Positions 24,481 to 36,673 of a DNA stretch of 64,000 nucleotides are shown here, piece after piece; position 1 is the first letter of the stretch; each line of letters begins with the position of its first letter. The DNA comes from Leptobrachium leishanense. Taxonomy: Eukaryota; Chordata; Amphibia; Anura; Megophryidae. Location of the stretch: positions 59,637,422 to 59,701,421 of the forward strand of contig CM019069.1 of NCBI GenBank assembly GCA_009667805.1, written 5' to 3'. The translations under genes and the position numbers were made by a program. Below the pieces are notes generated by a model that saw only the letters and a list, made by a program, of their open reading frames with translations, did not search any database and was not told the DNA's origin.

Positions 24481-25463
24481 CATCCTGGACCCTAACGGCC
24501 ACTACTGGGCTGGCTGTTGGATGCAGCGCCTGACCCGTATTCTACAGGTAAAATGGGGATGCTAAGGGGAGATTAGTGAATGCTAGTTTTTCCCTTTAAC
24601 GTCCCCATTTTAGCTGTAGGGAGGTGATAGGGCCCTATGTGTGATACCTGGGACATGGAAAATTCCTCTATTATAGGAGTTTTACCAATGCGAGATATTG
24701 GTACATATATATATATATGTGTGTGTGTGTATCCCTTGCTATGATATGGAATAGCCGACAAAACATATAATTCTATGCAGAAAAACATAATCAAGTGGGA
24801 TGTAGAGATTACAAAAAGGGCAAAAAAGGTTGTTTTGGGCCAGTAGCAAATTAATTTCCCAAGACTATAATTAGTGAAGACCAATTGTAGATCGACCAGC
24901 AGAATAATGATCTGAATAAACTGCTGCTCAGCTCATTGAGCAAGATTTACAGAATCTGAACCGTGAAAGCCAAAGAACGCCTCCTCTCTCAACAGGCAAA
25001 GCTGCAGGCGTTTTCTTTCTGCTTTTTTTGCCAACAGTTGGCATGACTACTTGAAATGCCCACACAAATCGACTCGTGAGTCACTCCGTGAAATTGTGGA
25101 AGGATTGACTTGTCATTACATCACGGCAATCTCTGTATCCTTTTTTTTGCCATTCCATCTTCCACGATCCCTTCCTAGCTGACACGGAACAAATCATTTT
25201 CTTTCTCCATTCATTTCATATGGCCTTTCTGTTTTTGTAACTTTTCTTACACTTCAGTTTTCACGAACAAGATGAAGAAATGGACTCACTGAAGCGAGCT
25301 CCTGATCCCAGCTCCTGACCCCATCATTTATACCTATGCGATAAATGAAACTAAAAAATAGCTCCAATTTCCTGTGCTTAATGGTTTTTATCACTATTTG
25401 AGGTATTTAAGTGCTTTTGTTTTACCTTTTTATTGTTATCAATTGTATTAAAAAGCTGGTGTT
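24481..25463. other. Non-coding spacer
   Basis: A TA/TG microsatellite lies near 24703-24732. A small imperfect palindrome around AAAATGGGG and CCCCATTTT spans 24550-24612. No gene is seen. Confidence 0.5.
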
Positions 25464-25466
25464 ATA

Positions 25467-25723
25467 GGGGGTTATTCAGGGTTAATTGCCAGTGTTGCAG
25501 TGTCAAGAAATGCTGACACTTCTCAAAACTAAACAGCAAGAGGAGAAGCTGCACTGTATAGAAGCTGCACTGTATAGAAGCTGCACTGTATAGAAGCTGC
25601 ACTGTATAGCTTCTCCTTTTACTATTTAGTTTTGAGAAGTGTTGGCGTTTTCGGCACTGCAATACTGGCGATTTTAGCCAGGTTTGCAACAATGGCAATC
25701 ACCGGCTCTTAGTGAATAACGCC
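25467..25723. mobile_element. Palindromic TA-type MITE with 16-bp tandem core
   Basis: Ends GGGGGTTATTCA and TGAATAACGCC, flanked by TA. The arms are inverted repeats (ACTTCTCAAAACTAAA near 25518 and TTTAGTTTTGAGAAGT near 25625). The loop holds about four tandem copies of GAAGCTGCACTGTATA (25550-25608). Confidence 0.72.
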
Positions 25724-25739
25724 TATTGTTTTCCAACAT

Positions 25740-25860
25740 GGCGAGCTACAAAATGTGCTCAACAAAATTGAGAGCCACAGGTTTGGCTTGACTCCTCAAT
25801 TGGTTATGTGATTGCTGCAGCTCACAGGAAGCCAGCAGTATGATACATATGGACATGAGC
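25740..25860 (+). repeat. Dispersed repeat, partial copy 3
   Basis: Shares GAGAGCCAC, TTATGTGATTGCTGCAG and CAGGAAGC with the repeats at 10190-10510 and 20740-21070. Confidence 0.4.
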
Positions 25861-26601
25861 ATCACTAGGAGTTGTTCCCCCTTGTTTGATAGCCTATGTG
25901 CCCTCCTGCTGGAGTCCTTGGTGTATTGGTTCCTTAAGATGTTTATCCAGTATCCAGTGCAGCTGTGACAGCTACCATGCTTCCCATCCCATTCCCTTAT
26001 GGGAATGCAGTTTAATACTAGAGGCCACTAGGGGCACTGTTGTGCAGCTTCACAGGAATGTGCTGTGTCCTGGTCTGCAGAAGAGGGAGAAGGTCCTCCC
26101 CACAATCCCTATGACTCACATGGGGTTCCTCACAATCCCTGACACTCATTTGCAGCTGCCTTCACTCACAAATACAGAGAGTCTCTATTCGGGATATTTT
26201 TGGTGTGTGAGTGTATAACAGAGCTGCAAAGCTATAAAACTCCTAGCTATGAGTCTCTAATCTATAACTATAATCTTAAAGAGCTTGCGCGAATGAGATC
26301 TGGCTGGGTGGCGGTGGTATATGTGGAGGAACACTAGGCACTATTTGTTTCCAGTGTTCCTCTGCCTGCACCACTCTCGCCACTGAGGGCTCTAAGGTGA
26401 ATATTTGATTTTTAGGTAGTGTTAGATCAATGTGTTAAAGTGATTGCTCTTGAGCACATTCACGTAAGACCAAAATCTGAAAGATGTTATTCTTTTCAGA
26501 ATAAAGTCAGACCCAGATAGAGAACAGGCTCATTGGAATAGCTCGTTCTCCATCCGCTGGAGCCACATTAGCATCTCTCATACGAAGTATAGGAGACACT
26601 A
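25861..26601. other. Non-coding spacer
   Basis: No gene recognised. The end (26490-26601) resembles 6560-6655. Confidence 0.45.
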
Positions 26602-26655
26602 ATGTACAGCAGTGGCGTCGTAACGTGGGGGCGGGGGGTGCGGCCCGCACCAGGT

Positions 26656-26700
26656 GACACCCGCCTTTAGGGTGACACCGTCACCCTAAGGGCGGGTGTC
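26656..26700. promoter_or_regulatory. Subterminal hairpin of copy A
   Basis: GACACCCGCC...TAGGGTGAC pairs with GTCACCCTA...GGCGGGTGTC around a 3-base loop, near-perfectly. Copy C has the equivalent at 55048-55092; copy B lacks it. Subterminal hairpins can act in transposase binding; that role here is an inference. Confidence 0.6.
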
Positions 26701-26929
26701 TCACCCACCGCCCGCCACCGCCGCCACCGCCGCGGATTCGCTCCGTGCGAGCGTCCGAAGCATGCAGCTTCGGCGCTCGCCTGGAGGAAATACGTCACCA
26801 GCCAATCGCGGCTGGTCACGTGGCTCCCCCAGACGAGCGCCCAAGCTGCGCGCCGGACGCTCAGAAGGAGCGAAAAACGCGGCGGAGAGGTGCTGCCTGG
26901 GCCGCTATCCGGACCAGGACCAGGAGGTG

Positions 26930-28155
26930 AGCTGGGGCAAATCCATGAGCTGCTGGGGCAAATCCATAAACTGCTGGGGCATATCCATGAGAAGCTGGGG
27001 CAAATCCATGAGCTGCTGGGGCAAATCCATGAGGAGCTGGGGCAAATCCATGAGAGGAGCTGGGGCATATCCATGAGAGGAGCTGGGGCATATCCATGAG
27101 GAGCTGGGGCATATCCATGAGGAGCTGGGGCATATCCATGAGCTGCTGGGGCAAATCCATGAGGAGCTGGGGCAAATCCATGAGGAGCTGGGGCAAATCC
27201 ATGAGCTGCTGGGGCAAATCCATGAGCTGCTGGGGCAAATCCATGAGGAGCTGGGGCAAATCCATGAGCTGCTGGGGCAAATCCATGAGCTGCTGGGGCA
27301 AATCCATGAGCTGCTGGGGCAAATCCATGAGGAGCTGGGGCAAATCCATGAGCTGCTGGGGCAAATCCATGAGCTGCTGGGGCAAATCCATGAGGAGCTG
27401 GGGCAAATCCATGGGGCCTGGGGCATATCCATGAGGAGCTGGGGCAAATCCATAAGCTGCTGGGGCAAATCCATGAGGTGCTGGGGCAAATCCATGAGGT
27501 GCTGGGGCAAATCCATGAGGTGCTGGGGCAAATCCATGACGTGCTGGGGCAAATCCATGAGGTGCTGGGGCATATCCATGAGGTGCTGGGGCATATCAAT
27601 GAGCTGGGGCATATCCATGAGGTGCTGGGGCATATCAATGAGCTGGGGCATATCCATGAGCTGCTGGGGCATATCCATGAGCTGCTGGGGCAGTATATCC
27701 ATGAGCTGCTGGGGCATATCCATGAGCTGCTGGGGCAGTATATCCATGAGCTGCTGGGGCATATCCATGAGCTGCTGGGGCAGTATATCCATGAGCTGGG
27801 GCAAAATCCATGAGAGCAGCTGGAGCATTATCAATGAGAGCAGCTGGGGCAGTATATACATGAGAGCAGCTGGGGCAATATCCATGAGAGGAGCTGGGGC
27901 ATATCCATGTGTGCTGGGGGCAATATCCATGAGAGCTGGGGCAATATCCATGTGTGAGCTGGTCTGGGGCAATATATCCATGTGTGAGCTGGTCTGGGGC
28001 AATATATCCATGTGTGAGCTGGTCTGGGGCAATATATCCATGTGTGAGCTGAGGCGCAATATATCCATATGTGAGCTGGGGCAATATATATCCATGGGTG
28101 AGCTGCTGGGGGCAATATATATCCAGAGCTGCTGGGGGCAATATATATCCATGTG
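26930..28155 (+). repeat. 21-bp minisatellite of copy A
   Basis: Dozens of units of the form GAGCTGCTGGGGCAAATCCAT, with variants GAGGAGCTGGGGCATATCCAT, and longer forms toward the right (27790-28140) that grade into AATATATCCATGTGTGAGC. A G4 run recurs on the plus strand about every 21 bp. Because the unit is a multiple of three, several frames on both strands stay open for hundreds of codons as seven-residue repeats. Confidence 0.95.
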
Positions 28156-28676
28156 TGCTTTCACTGCCTTCGAACGGGCAACGTACTTGCTGGCAGTTGG
28201 CAAAAAGTTGTGTGAGCATATGAGAGAGCTCCACAGCAATAAACCTCACAGTAATGTGCGCTGTGTGTATGAGCATTCAGTGTTATATGGGAGTACTGAT
28301 TTAGGAGTAAGAGTAGTTAAAAAAAAAATCTGAAAAACTCGGGGGGGGGGGTGACACCATAAATTACCACACCGGGTGACACCGACCCTAGTGACGCCAC
28401 TGATGTACAGTAACCAAGTGCAACACCCGAGTTGCAAGCTCAGCTTGAGTCTCAGATCTAATATTCCATTAAAAAAAATATAAGCACAGCGTTCGAGCCG
28501 TTCTGCTGTGCAACTCCAGCTCTGTGCTTAATGGCAACATTGGAATAGGGCCCCAAATATATGTCTATTAACATTATAATTAGTATCCAGAATATTACTT
28601 TTATTTAAAAAAAAAAAAACCAAAGACCTGTTCATATACAGGTCTTTGAAATTTTGCTGCCAGATTTACAGCCTAA

Positions 28677-28946
28677 GGCTGGGTTCACACCTAGACGTTT
28701 TTCAAACGTGCTTTCGCGCATACAAAAAAACGCACGAACGCGCATTGCAGCACGTTCGTGGCTATGTCTATGGCCGCGAACGCGCTGCTATGCGCACCAA
28801 AGAAGCTCCCGGACTTCTTTGGGTGCAGGACGTTTTAAAACGCTTAGGTGTGAACGGGTCCCATTAGGAAAGCATGGGATTTCCCCGTTCATGCGTTTTA
28901 AAGTGCGCAGGAACGCGCTTTAAAACGTCTAGGTGTGAACGGGGCC
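28677..28946. mobile_element. Harbinger-like MITE, second subfamily
   Basis: Ends GGCTGGGTTCACACCTAGAC and GTCTAGGTGTGAACGGGGCC are nearly perfect inverted repeats flanked by TAA (28674-28676, 28947-28949). The interior is palindromic with CGCGTT/AACGCG words. 270 bp; non-coding. Confidence 0.85.
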
Positions 28947-28951
28947 TAAGT

Positions 28952-29090
28952 CAGACGTAGGCAACCTTGCCATTCCAGATGTTTTGGAACCACATTTCCC
29001 ACAAGGTCCATCCAATGTAATGAGTGCCTGTGCAGGATGATGGTAGATGTAGCTCTAAAACATCTTGAGAGCCAAGATTGCTGACCCCTG
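28952..29090. mobile_element. Short hAT MITE
   Basis: Ends CAGACGTAGGCAACCTTG and CAAGATTGCTGACCCCTG; inner inverted blocks CCAGATGTTTTGGAAC and TCTAAAACATCTTGAG. Flanking 8-mers GCCTAAGT and GCCCTAAT are similar but not identical. It abuts the preceding MITE. Confidence 0.65.
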
Positions 29091-29704
29091 GCCCTAATGA
29101 TGTACAAGAGCAATTCAACAGCTGCTCCTTCACTGACCAGGCCTCTGGGGAAAGGGTGTCAAACTCTGCTGTCCCCTCTAAGATGATGGCCTATGCTAGG
29201 GTCACAGACACAGGCCTTATTTTTAATAATTAAAAACTGTGTTTTTGTTGGTTTTTTTGCTTCATCTGAAGCAGGTGCCCCGCCCCTCACTGCTGCTGCA
29301 GCCTGGGCGTGACCAACACCTCAGATCCATCAATCTAGCACAGCACACAGGATCACTTAATAACATCTAGGGGAGGAAAATTTTTATTCTGTGGTAAAAA
29401 ACACAAAGAAATCTGCCAGAACTATGTGCACTTGCAGGCATACGTTTCTGCACCACCACTGAAAGGGTTATTTATTTAGTGCTGCCTCTATCGTAATATG
29501 CTTTTTATGAGGAAAAGATGTGTTAAAAAAAACAGATGCAGATGAAGAGAGGGGGACAAAAAGAGGTAGAATGTGGCATAAATCATACAAAAGGGGTAAT
29601 TTGGGGAACAACTCAAGGAGGACTTAAATAGAGGTAGAAGGGAAGGGATGAAGTGAAATCCCTAGGGTGTGGATTCACTGGAGACTTTTAACAGGAGAGA
29701 AAGA
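29091..29704. other. Non-coding spacer
   Basis: Nothing recognised. Confidence 0.5.
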
Positions 29705-30256
29705 AACTGAAGGGGTAAATCAAATTTCCCCAACCCTGTGGTGAATTCAGCATTCACCGCAGCATCCCTGAAGTGCAGTGAAAATCTGCCAAACGTATCG
29801 GAAAAACCGCCACGTCGAACAGAAAAAAAATCCAAAACACACCCGACGATCTGCCACAAACTGGCGAAAAAAAAGCAGTACGCATCTGAAAAAAGCCGAC
29901 CAGCTGCTGGAAAAACCCGGCGAACGGGGTACAAACAAAAAAAACATTGCAACTTCTACTAGGCGAAAATGCCTGAAAATTAAGTATAAGGTCCTATGAA
30001 TAACAATAAATCCTATGAATAACAATAAAAATGTCTGTTACAGAGAAAAACCCCACCATTTAAAAAAAAAAAAACAACATTAAACATTTTAGCCGAAAAA
30101 TGCCCAAAATATTAAATAGACTTTTTGCTGCAGATTAAAATAATGAATCGCTGGCAATTCAGCAATATTCGGCAAATTGACACATTTTGAATAGCCACGA
30201 AATTGCACCGTACAGGGAAATTCACTGTTTTGTGGCCAGTTCGGCTCTCTTTGAAT
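29705..30256. mobile_element. GGGTTATTC-family element, degraded left end
   Basis: The right end TTTGAATAACCCTG is typical, and the interior matches 24258-24480 and 32490-32545. The left end is degenerate (GGGGTAAATCAAATTT). Non-coding. Confidence 0.55.
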
Positions 30257-30385
30257 AACCCTGATAATGATAGGCATTTGGAGAGAAATCAACAGAACTA
30301 CATACATACAAGTAATCATGGATTTGTCATGTAGATACTAGGGTTGCTGGATCAGCCATGTTTTACTGGACTCATTTTACCATTT

Positions 30386-30545
30386 CATGGAGAGGGGAGC
30401 ACGTGAAAAGTGCTTCCCTGTAACATGTATAGCTCATATTTCACAGGAAGGAAACCAAGAGAAATCACCCGGGATTCCTTCTTTGATATCTTACCTGCGG
30501 TGTATGGATTCTTCCTGCTGCGAGATTGCATTTTTCATGTACGAC
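30386..30545 (+). repeat. Dispersed repeat pair, copy 2
   Basis: Partner of 11847-11995, with the same ordered words. Confidence 0.6.
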
Positions 30546-30732
30546 ACATCAACATGAACAAACTATAGGGGTTATTCACTCACCTCTGAATTTGTCACTG
30601 AATTGCACCGAGTGGTGAATTTCACCAATGTAATTTCGGTACAATTAGTCTATTCATAAAGCGGTCATTTCTCCAAATTCAGGCGAATTGACAGCGAAAT
30701 ACGGTGCAATTTGTTGCAGTTCACCGCAATTA

Positions 30733-31158
30733 GGCTAGGGTCAGACGAACGCATTTGTCACGTGCGTTTAGCCGCACGAAATCACGGCCGTGCTAGCAGC
30801 AAATGACGTCCAATACCGGGGAACATACGACGAACGGCCGCACGAACGGTCGTCCGTGCAATGCAAGTGGCCAACGAACGCATTTTTTCGAGAACGTCAA
30901 ACCGCTACTACTGACGTACAGAGTGCGCTGCGGCCGCATAGCGGCGTGTTTGCGTGATTAGGAGACGTCAGACGCTGCACACGTCCGGCCAACATAACGT
31001 CCAGACGCAAAAGGGTTTTATTGATGATCCGTACAAAATCACGGACGAAAATGCGCATCGTATGACCGCTATCGCGTATTCCGTGAAAAAATACGTCCAT
31101 TCGTTCGAACGCACTTTTTCACGGACAACGTGAAAAATGCGTTCGTCTGACCCTAGCC
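30733..31158. mobile_element. Harbinger-like MITE, copy 3
   Basis: Ends GGCTAGGGTCAGACGAACGC and GCGTTCGTCTGACCCTAGCC, flanked by TTA on both sides (30730-30732, 31159-31161). It is one of the cleanest copies. Confidence 0.87.
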
Positions 31159-31632
31159 TTAGGCAGCACCGAAATTGAGATGTCATCAGTACAATCATTC
31201 TTTAAAGGGTAGTGGCCGCGCAGGACCAAAGTAAGAGAAAGAGGAAAGTCTCGAAAGAAAACACATAAGGGAACGAAAAAATAAAAGTCATCAGAAAAAG
31301 ATAAAATTCGGCTGTAAAACAAAGAATATCCACATCAAGCATTTCTTAAAATGGGGGGGAATACCTCAGCAAGGGGAGTCTCAAATTACAAAAACGCAAA
31401 CAGACCTCAGAGAATACACAGTAGACATTTGGGGGGGGGGGTCTCAGCGGGTCGGGGCGTGCCAGGGTAAATAATGAGGAGCGATCGAGACGGGCCATCT
31501 CAGCCTGTGTCCAGCCAAAAATCGGGACGACTATCATGTCTTCTATTCACAGAACGCCGGACTGCAACAAAATGCCCTAATTTTCAACGCTTCAGTTTGA
31601 CAGGTTTAAACAGGCGAATCCCATAGGATTAA

Positions 31633-32030
31633 GACTCGGGTCAGACGAAAGCAGTGTTCACGTCCGTGTTGCCGCACATTTTAACATCTGTGGTAGCATA
31701 CAATTATGATCAATAGAGACCCACACACGAAGTACATCCGCACAGAAGTGCGGACGCACAACGGACGCAAGTTAGGCAAGAACGTAAAACCGCTAGAACA
31801 GACGTGCGGAGTGCGCCACGTCCGCATAGCTTTGTGTATGAGTGATGGAACGTAGTCAGACGTACTGCATTTTTGACGGACAAAATGGTTTTTCATATTA
31901 ATTTATTTTCCCTTCTACATCAGTCAAAAAAAACGTCAGTCACAAAAACGGACTGTGTGGCCACTACCTTGTCGTCAGTCAGAAAGTACATCCGTTGTGC
32001 ATGGACGCACAGAATGCATTAGTCTGCCGC
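31633..32030. mobile_element. Harbinger-like MITE, copy 4
   Basis: Left end GACTCGGGTCAGACGAAAGC; interior like copies 2 and 9; the right end is degenerate (GCATTAGTCTGCCGC). Boundaries are approximate. Confidence 0.65.
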
Positions 32031-32583
32031 AATGTAAAAACTTAATATCCACTTTTTTTTAAAAAAAAAAAACCTGTTTAATCTTTTCATTTTCAACAAA
32101 AACCCTTTTTGTTTTTTAATGTCTGTCACCTTTTGTGTATTTTTTTTTAGTAAATGTTATTTTTTTTTTAAAGACGACTTTTTGTATTTTGTAACATACC
32201 TTTTTATTATTTTTAAAGGACTCATTTTATAACATTTTTATTGCTTAAAACTCCTTTTTGGTGAATAGGAGACTTTTTTTCCAGTTCGGTGGAATTCGCT
32301 GAGGCCAGTTCGGTGCTATTCGGCGACATTCGCCAACTTTTTTGTGAGGCTTTAGTGACTCCAATTTCATCAAAATACGGTTACCATTCGCTAAATAGTG
32401 AATTCACTCAGGGTTGTTCAGAGAGCACCAAAATGTCACCGACATTTCATTGCTCTCCCATTCCCCGCATTTCAGCTAGTCCGATTCGCCAACCCTGCGG
32501 TGAGTTCAGCATTCACCACAGGGTCCCCGAAGTGCAGGGAACAAGCCACTGACGCATCCGAAAAACCACTGCATAACCGCTAA

Positions 32584-33048
32584 GTCCCGTGTCAGACAAA
32601 CGCAGTTATCACATCCGTGTTGCCGCACAGTTTGACGTCCGTGGTAGCATAGAATCATGATCAATAGAGACCCACACACTAAGCATGTCCGCACCGAACT
32701 GCGCATGCACAAGGCACATGGCAAACGGACGCAAGTTAGTCAAGAACGTAAAACCGCTAGGACGGACGAGCAGTGCACTACGTCCATATAGCGTTCTGTG
32801 TGAGTGATGAGATGTCAGACGGACCGCATTTGCGACGTCCAGCACCTTGACGCACACAATGGCTTTTCATATCTTGTACCAATACTTATCATTTTTCATA
32901 TTAATTTTGTTTCGTATAGTTCCCTTTTTGTTCCTACGTCCGTCAAGAAAAACGGATCGTGTGGTGTCTGCAGCATCTCCTGTCAGTACGTCCGTCTGTT
33001 GTGCACGCACGCACAGTGCGCTCTGAATGTGATTGTCTGACATTAGCC
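32584..33048. mobile_element. Harbinger-like MITE, copy 5
   Basis: Left end GTCCCGTGTCAGACAAACGC after TAA; right end GATTGTCTGACATTAGCC before TTAA. Same interior words as the other copies. Confidence 0.72.
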
Positions 33049-34310
33049 TTAATTGATCCGAAAACCTGCAGAAGCGATCCGAAAAAATGCCGAATGCATC
33101 CAAAGATGAGCCGCAAAACCGCCGACCAGCCGCTGGAAAAAAGCTGACGAATGGGTAAAAAAAAAAAACCCAAAAAAAACCACGCAACTTTTAAAAAGTG
33201 TTTGCAAAAAAAGTACTTCAGAATAATGCCTGGAAATAATATACAAGGTCCTATGAATAATAAAAAGGTCTGTTACAGTAAAAAAAAAAAAAGGGAAATA
33301 AAATTTTCCCCAAAAAATGCCTAAAAAAATCCTAAGAGGTTTTTTGCTCCAAGTGAAAAGAATAAACGGTTGAATAAATATTTTTTAAAATAGGGGATTT
33401 TTTTTTTAACATTCAAACCTATGAGATTCGCCTGTTTAAACCTGTCACATGAAACCACTGAAAATCAGGACATTTCGGTGCTGTTCGGTGTTCTCAGAAT
33501 AGATTAACCATTACTTCTCTATGGGGAGTTCACTGCCTTCAAACAGCACCGTATTTCACTGGCAATTAACCTTCGCCAACAAAACTGCCGAACGCATCCG
33601 AAAAAAGCTGGCGATCCAGAGCGCCGACTAGTTGCCGGCAAAAGCCGACAAGCCAACAAACCAACAAACCAAAATTTTACCACACTTCGGCAAGTTTGAA
33701 TAAACGACACTGGTGAATTCAACATTCACTGCAGGGTCTGCGAAGGGAGCCGCCAACCACCGTCGATCAACCTGCCGAACGTAACCACCGAATGCCGCTG
33801 ATCCGCCGAACGCCACTGAAAGAGCGATGAGCCGCCGAAAACCGCTGAACAGAACGCTGAACGCAGCCGATGACCCGCCAAACGGACCGCCGAACATCAC
33901 CGAAAAAAGCCAACCAGCTGCCGAACAGGGGTAAAGAACAAAAAGCTGCTACTAAAGGTTTTTCTTTTTTTTTAAAAAAATGCATGGAAATAATATATAA
34001 GGTCCTATGAAAAACAATAAAAGAGAAAAAACCCCATCATTTAAAATAAATAAATAAATAAATAAATAATCGGAAAACAATTGACGAAAAAATCTCAAAA
34101 AATGCCTTAAAAAAATTCAAAAAAATAGAATAAATATTTAAGAAAAACGGGGATTTTTTTTTTTTACATTGAAACTTGCTGAGCTGAACCACCAAAAATC
34201 AGGGCATTTCACTGACATTTCAGTGCTTTTGAGTGTTCTCTGAATAGATAAACCATTACTTCTCTATGGGGATTTTACTGCTGTCAATGCGATGTTCTTT
34301 GAATAACCCC

Positions 34311-34928
34311 TTTAGCTAAGGTGGTAGGAGGGTGTTGTTCTCTAGGCTGAGATAAGAGATGGCAGCTGAATGAGATAAGACATGGAGCTTAAAAGACTTC
34401 TAATTTACTCCCTGGTGATGTCCTTTGAATACATCCCACACAATACAATAATTTGATTTAAGTGAGATGTTATTGGAAAAGTCAGATACTGGCCTTTCTA
34501 ATGATACCAAATATGACCACGTAATGTGTAAAAATAAAAAAATTAAATGTAAAATTTACTTTATTTTCTTCATTTCTAAGGTAGTGGCATTATGTGCTTT
34601 TACTTATAGAGGAACCAACGCCCCCGCACTAACTCATCTTCTCATTTCCCACGCCAGGACCAAATGTGGAGGCAATGGAGCTAAATGTTATTGCTCATTG
34701 GTTCATCTAATACACAAGAGCTCGCACTAGGAGGACGGGGGTCCTCTGGACCCCTGTATTTTCATTCTATACACCCCACAAAGTCATGTTTGGTGACAAT
34801 GGACAGGTCAGGCCTTTCTAATGATATCAAATAGGCATGCCAATGCCGATACCATTTTTTATAAGACTGAATACCGATACTTTTCAGATACTCATCAATA
34901 TGGCAAACAATCCACTATACCAATAGTG
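34311..34928. other. Non-coding spacer with a hAT end fragment
   Basis: 34843-34905 resembles the left end of the hAT element at 34937 (CCGATACCATTTTT, CCGATACTTTTCAGATACTC). Nothing else is recognised. Confidence 0.45.
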
Positions 34929-34936
34929 GTAACAAC

Positions 34937-36076
34937 TAGGGATGCACCGATACCACTTTTTTAAGAACGAGTACGAGTACCGATACTTTTGTTCAAGTAC
35001 TCACCGATACCAATTACCGATACTTTTTCTTAAAGGGACAGGACACATTTTTTCTAAAGCAATACGAAATAATGACATTTTTTTCCATTGCTGAATAGAG
35101 ATTAATAATAAATCACTATTCTTCTATTCACTATTCAAAAGGAAAAAAATGTAATTTTGTTTATTCATGCTGTATTCACAGCATGGTCAAAGATGAACGA
35201 ATATTAATTTGCTATAATCACTGTTTATAATAACTGTCCCAGCACTCTATCAATTTATTTTCTTTACGGGGTGGGGGGGAGAGGGGACAGACAGACTGAA
35301 TATAAACTTCAGAGTCCTGCTGTCCCAGCACTCGTTTTTTCCCCTATCAATTTATTTTCCTTCGTTGGGGTCAAGGGGCAGATAAACAATAAACTTTGCA
35401 GGCCTGATGCAGCCGTTCGGAGGCCTGTTCCGGCACTCCGATAATTTATTTTGCCCAGCAACTTGTTTCGTTAGTTTGCAGGGGGAAGGGACAGACATAC
35501 AATAAACTTTGCAGGCCTGATGAAGCGGTTCGGAGGCCTGTCCCGACACTCCGATAATTTATTTTGCCCAGCAACTTATTTATCGGAGTGTCGGGACAGG
35601 CCTCCGAACCGCTGCATCAGGCCTCCAAAGTTTATTGTATGTCTGTCCCTTCCCCCTGCAAACTAACAAAAACAAGTTGCTGGGCAAAATAAATTATTTT
35701 TTTCGTTTGGGGGGGGGGGAGACAGCCAGAACATACGCACCTGCTTCTAGTGAGATGTGCCACTCCTTTATGACTAGCAGCCAGTCCCACGTGATCTGTC
35801 AGTCTCTCGCTGGGGTGATGCGCTGACTCGTGTGACGAACACGCACAAAGTGAGCGCCGGAGGCAGAGTTTGAAGCCACGGATGCCGCGATTCAAGCAGT
35901 TTCAAGCCCGGATGCCGCGATTGAAGCGCCGGAGGCCGCGATTGAAGCGCCGGAGGCCGAGTTTGCTGTCCCGCTGGAGCGCAAGTATCGGTAAAAGTAT
36001 CGGGCGATTTTTGACGAGTACGAGTACTTGTCAAAACGGTAGTATCGGCACCGATATCGGTATCGGTGCATCCCTA
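34937..36076. mobile_element. Non-autonomous hAT element
   Basis: Ends TAGGGATGCACCGATACC and GGTATCGGTGCATCCCTA with exact 8-bp duplications GTAACAAC (34929-34936, 36077-36084). The interior has two direct copies of a block with TTTGCAGGCCTGATG and TTATTTTGCCCAGCAACTT (about 35393-35470, 35509-35580) followed by an inverted copy (35580-35700). No transposase. Confidence 0.9.
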
Positions 36077-36084
36077 GTAACAAC

Positions 36085-36673
36085 ACACCTTCAGAATACA
36101 AGATGGAAAATTGTGAATATCATGATTAATCACACAATGCAAAAGAGGTATTGAAACCTAAAATATACAGGAGATGCTGATCGGCTTGAACTAGTCAAAC
36201 CAATCACAAAGCATTGGTGACAAAAGATTAAAAAAAACTTTAAAAAGGTACAAAGCCAAAAATTAAGAACCAAAATACAATATGATCACATTGGACAAAC
36301 AGAGTTGTTCAATTAACTTTAAAGGCCCACATTTCTCATCCAATTCAGCTAGTACTACTGTATATACGTTGGAGAAATAAAGCTCAATAGCAATGGGGAG
36401 CCAGAGAACACAAAGGAATTGAGCAGAAACCCTTAGTATAGATCTATGTATATATTTATATAGCCCCTGAAACAATCTGCAGTATTAGAGCGCATATGAA
36501 CCACCAAATCACCCTTGTGATGCACTATCACAGCAATGGTCTGTCAGAAGGTACTTGGAAACATGCCGCCCATACAATGGTTAATGACAATAGCAATGCC
36601 ACAAATAGTAAGCAAAAAAATCACTGAATGAGAGAGATTTGGGGGTAAAGGTTAGCTGCCCACAACAGAAGGT
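36085..36673 (-). other. Probable Penelope-like terminal sequence
   Basis: No gene recognised. Its position downstream of the minus-strand hammerhead suggests it may be part of the same element, but no boundary is visible. Confidence 0.3.

Larger units (their letters stand above)
26610..28402 (+). mobile_element. Minisatellite-bearing hAT-type element, copy A
   Basis: Ends CAGTGGCGTC and GACGCCACTG with exact 8-bp duplications ATGTACAG (26602-26609, 28403-28410) indicate hAT-type insertion. In order: terminal region, a 21-bp-stem hairpin (26656-26700), a GC-rich palindromic block (26740-26900), a minisatellite, a conserved block of about 180 bp (28150-28330), a G-run and the right end. No transposase is encoded. 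Copies B (37185-40230) and C (49420-55138) share this plan. Confidence 0.9.
30568..34310. mobile_element. Composite GGGTTATTC-family region with three MITEs
   Basis: The outer ends are GGGGTTATTCA (preceded by TA) and GAATAACCCC. Within it, blocks such as GGTTTAAACAGGCGAATCCC (about 31603) recur in inverted form (GATTCGCCTGTTTAAACC, 33426-33443), and CATTACTTCTCTATGGGGA recurs directly (about 33508 and 34256). This means more than one related element is present. Much of 33050-33930 is degenerate CCGAACGCATCCGAAAAA-like repetition. Three MITEs (30733, 31633, 32584) are nested. No transposase is seen. Confidence 0.6.

Noticed and set aside
26667..28333. Long open frames of up to 444 codons on both strands across the copy A minisatellite
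   Set aside because: The unit length is a multiple of three, so frames stay open by repetition. The peptides are seven-residue repeats with no recognisable domain, in several overlapping frames on both strands.
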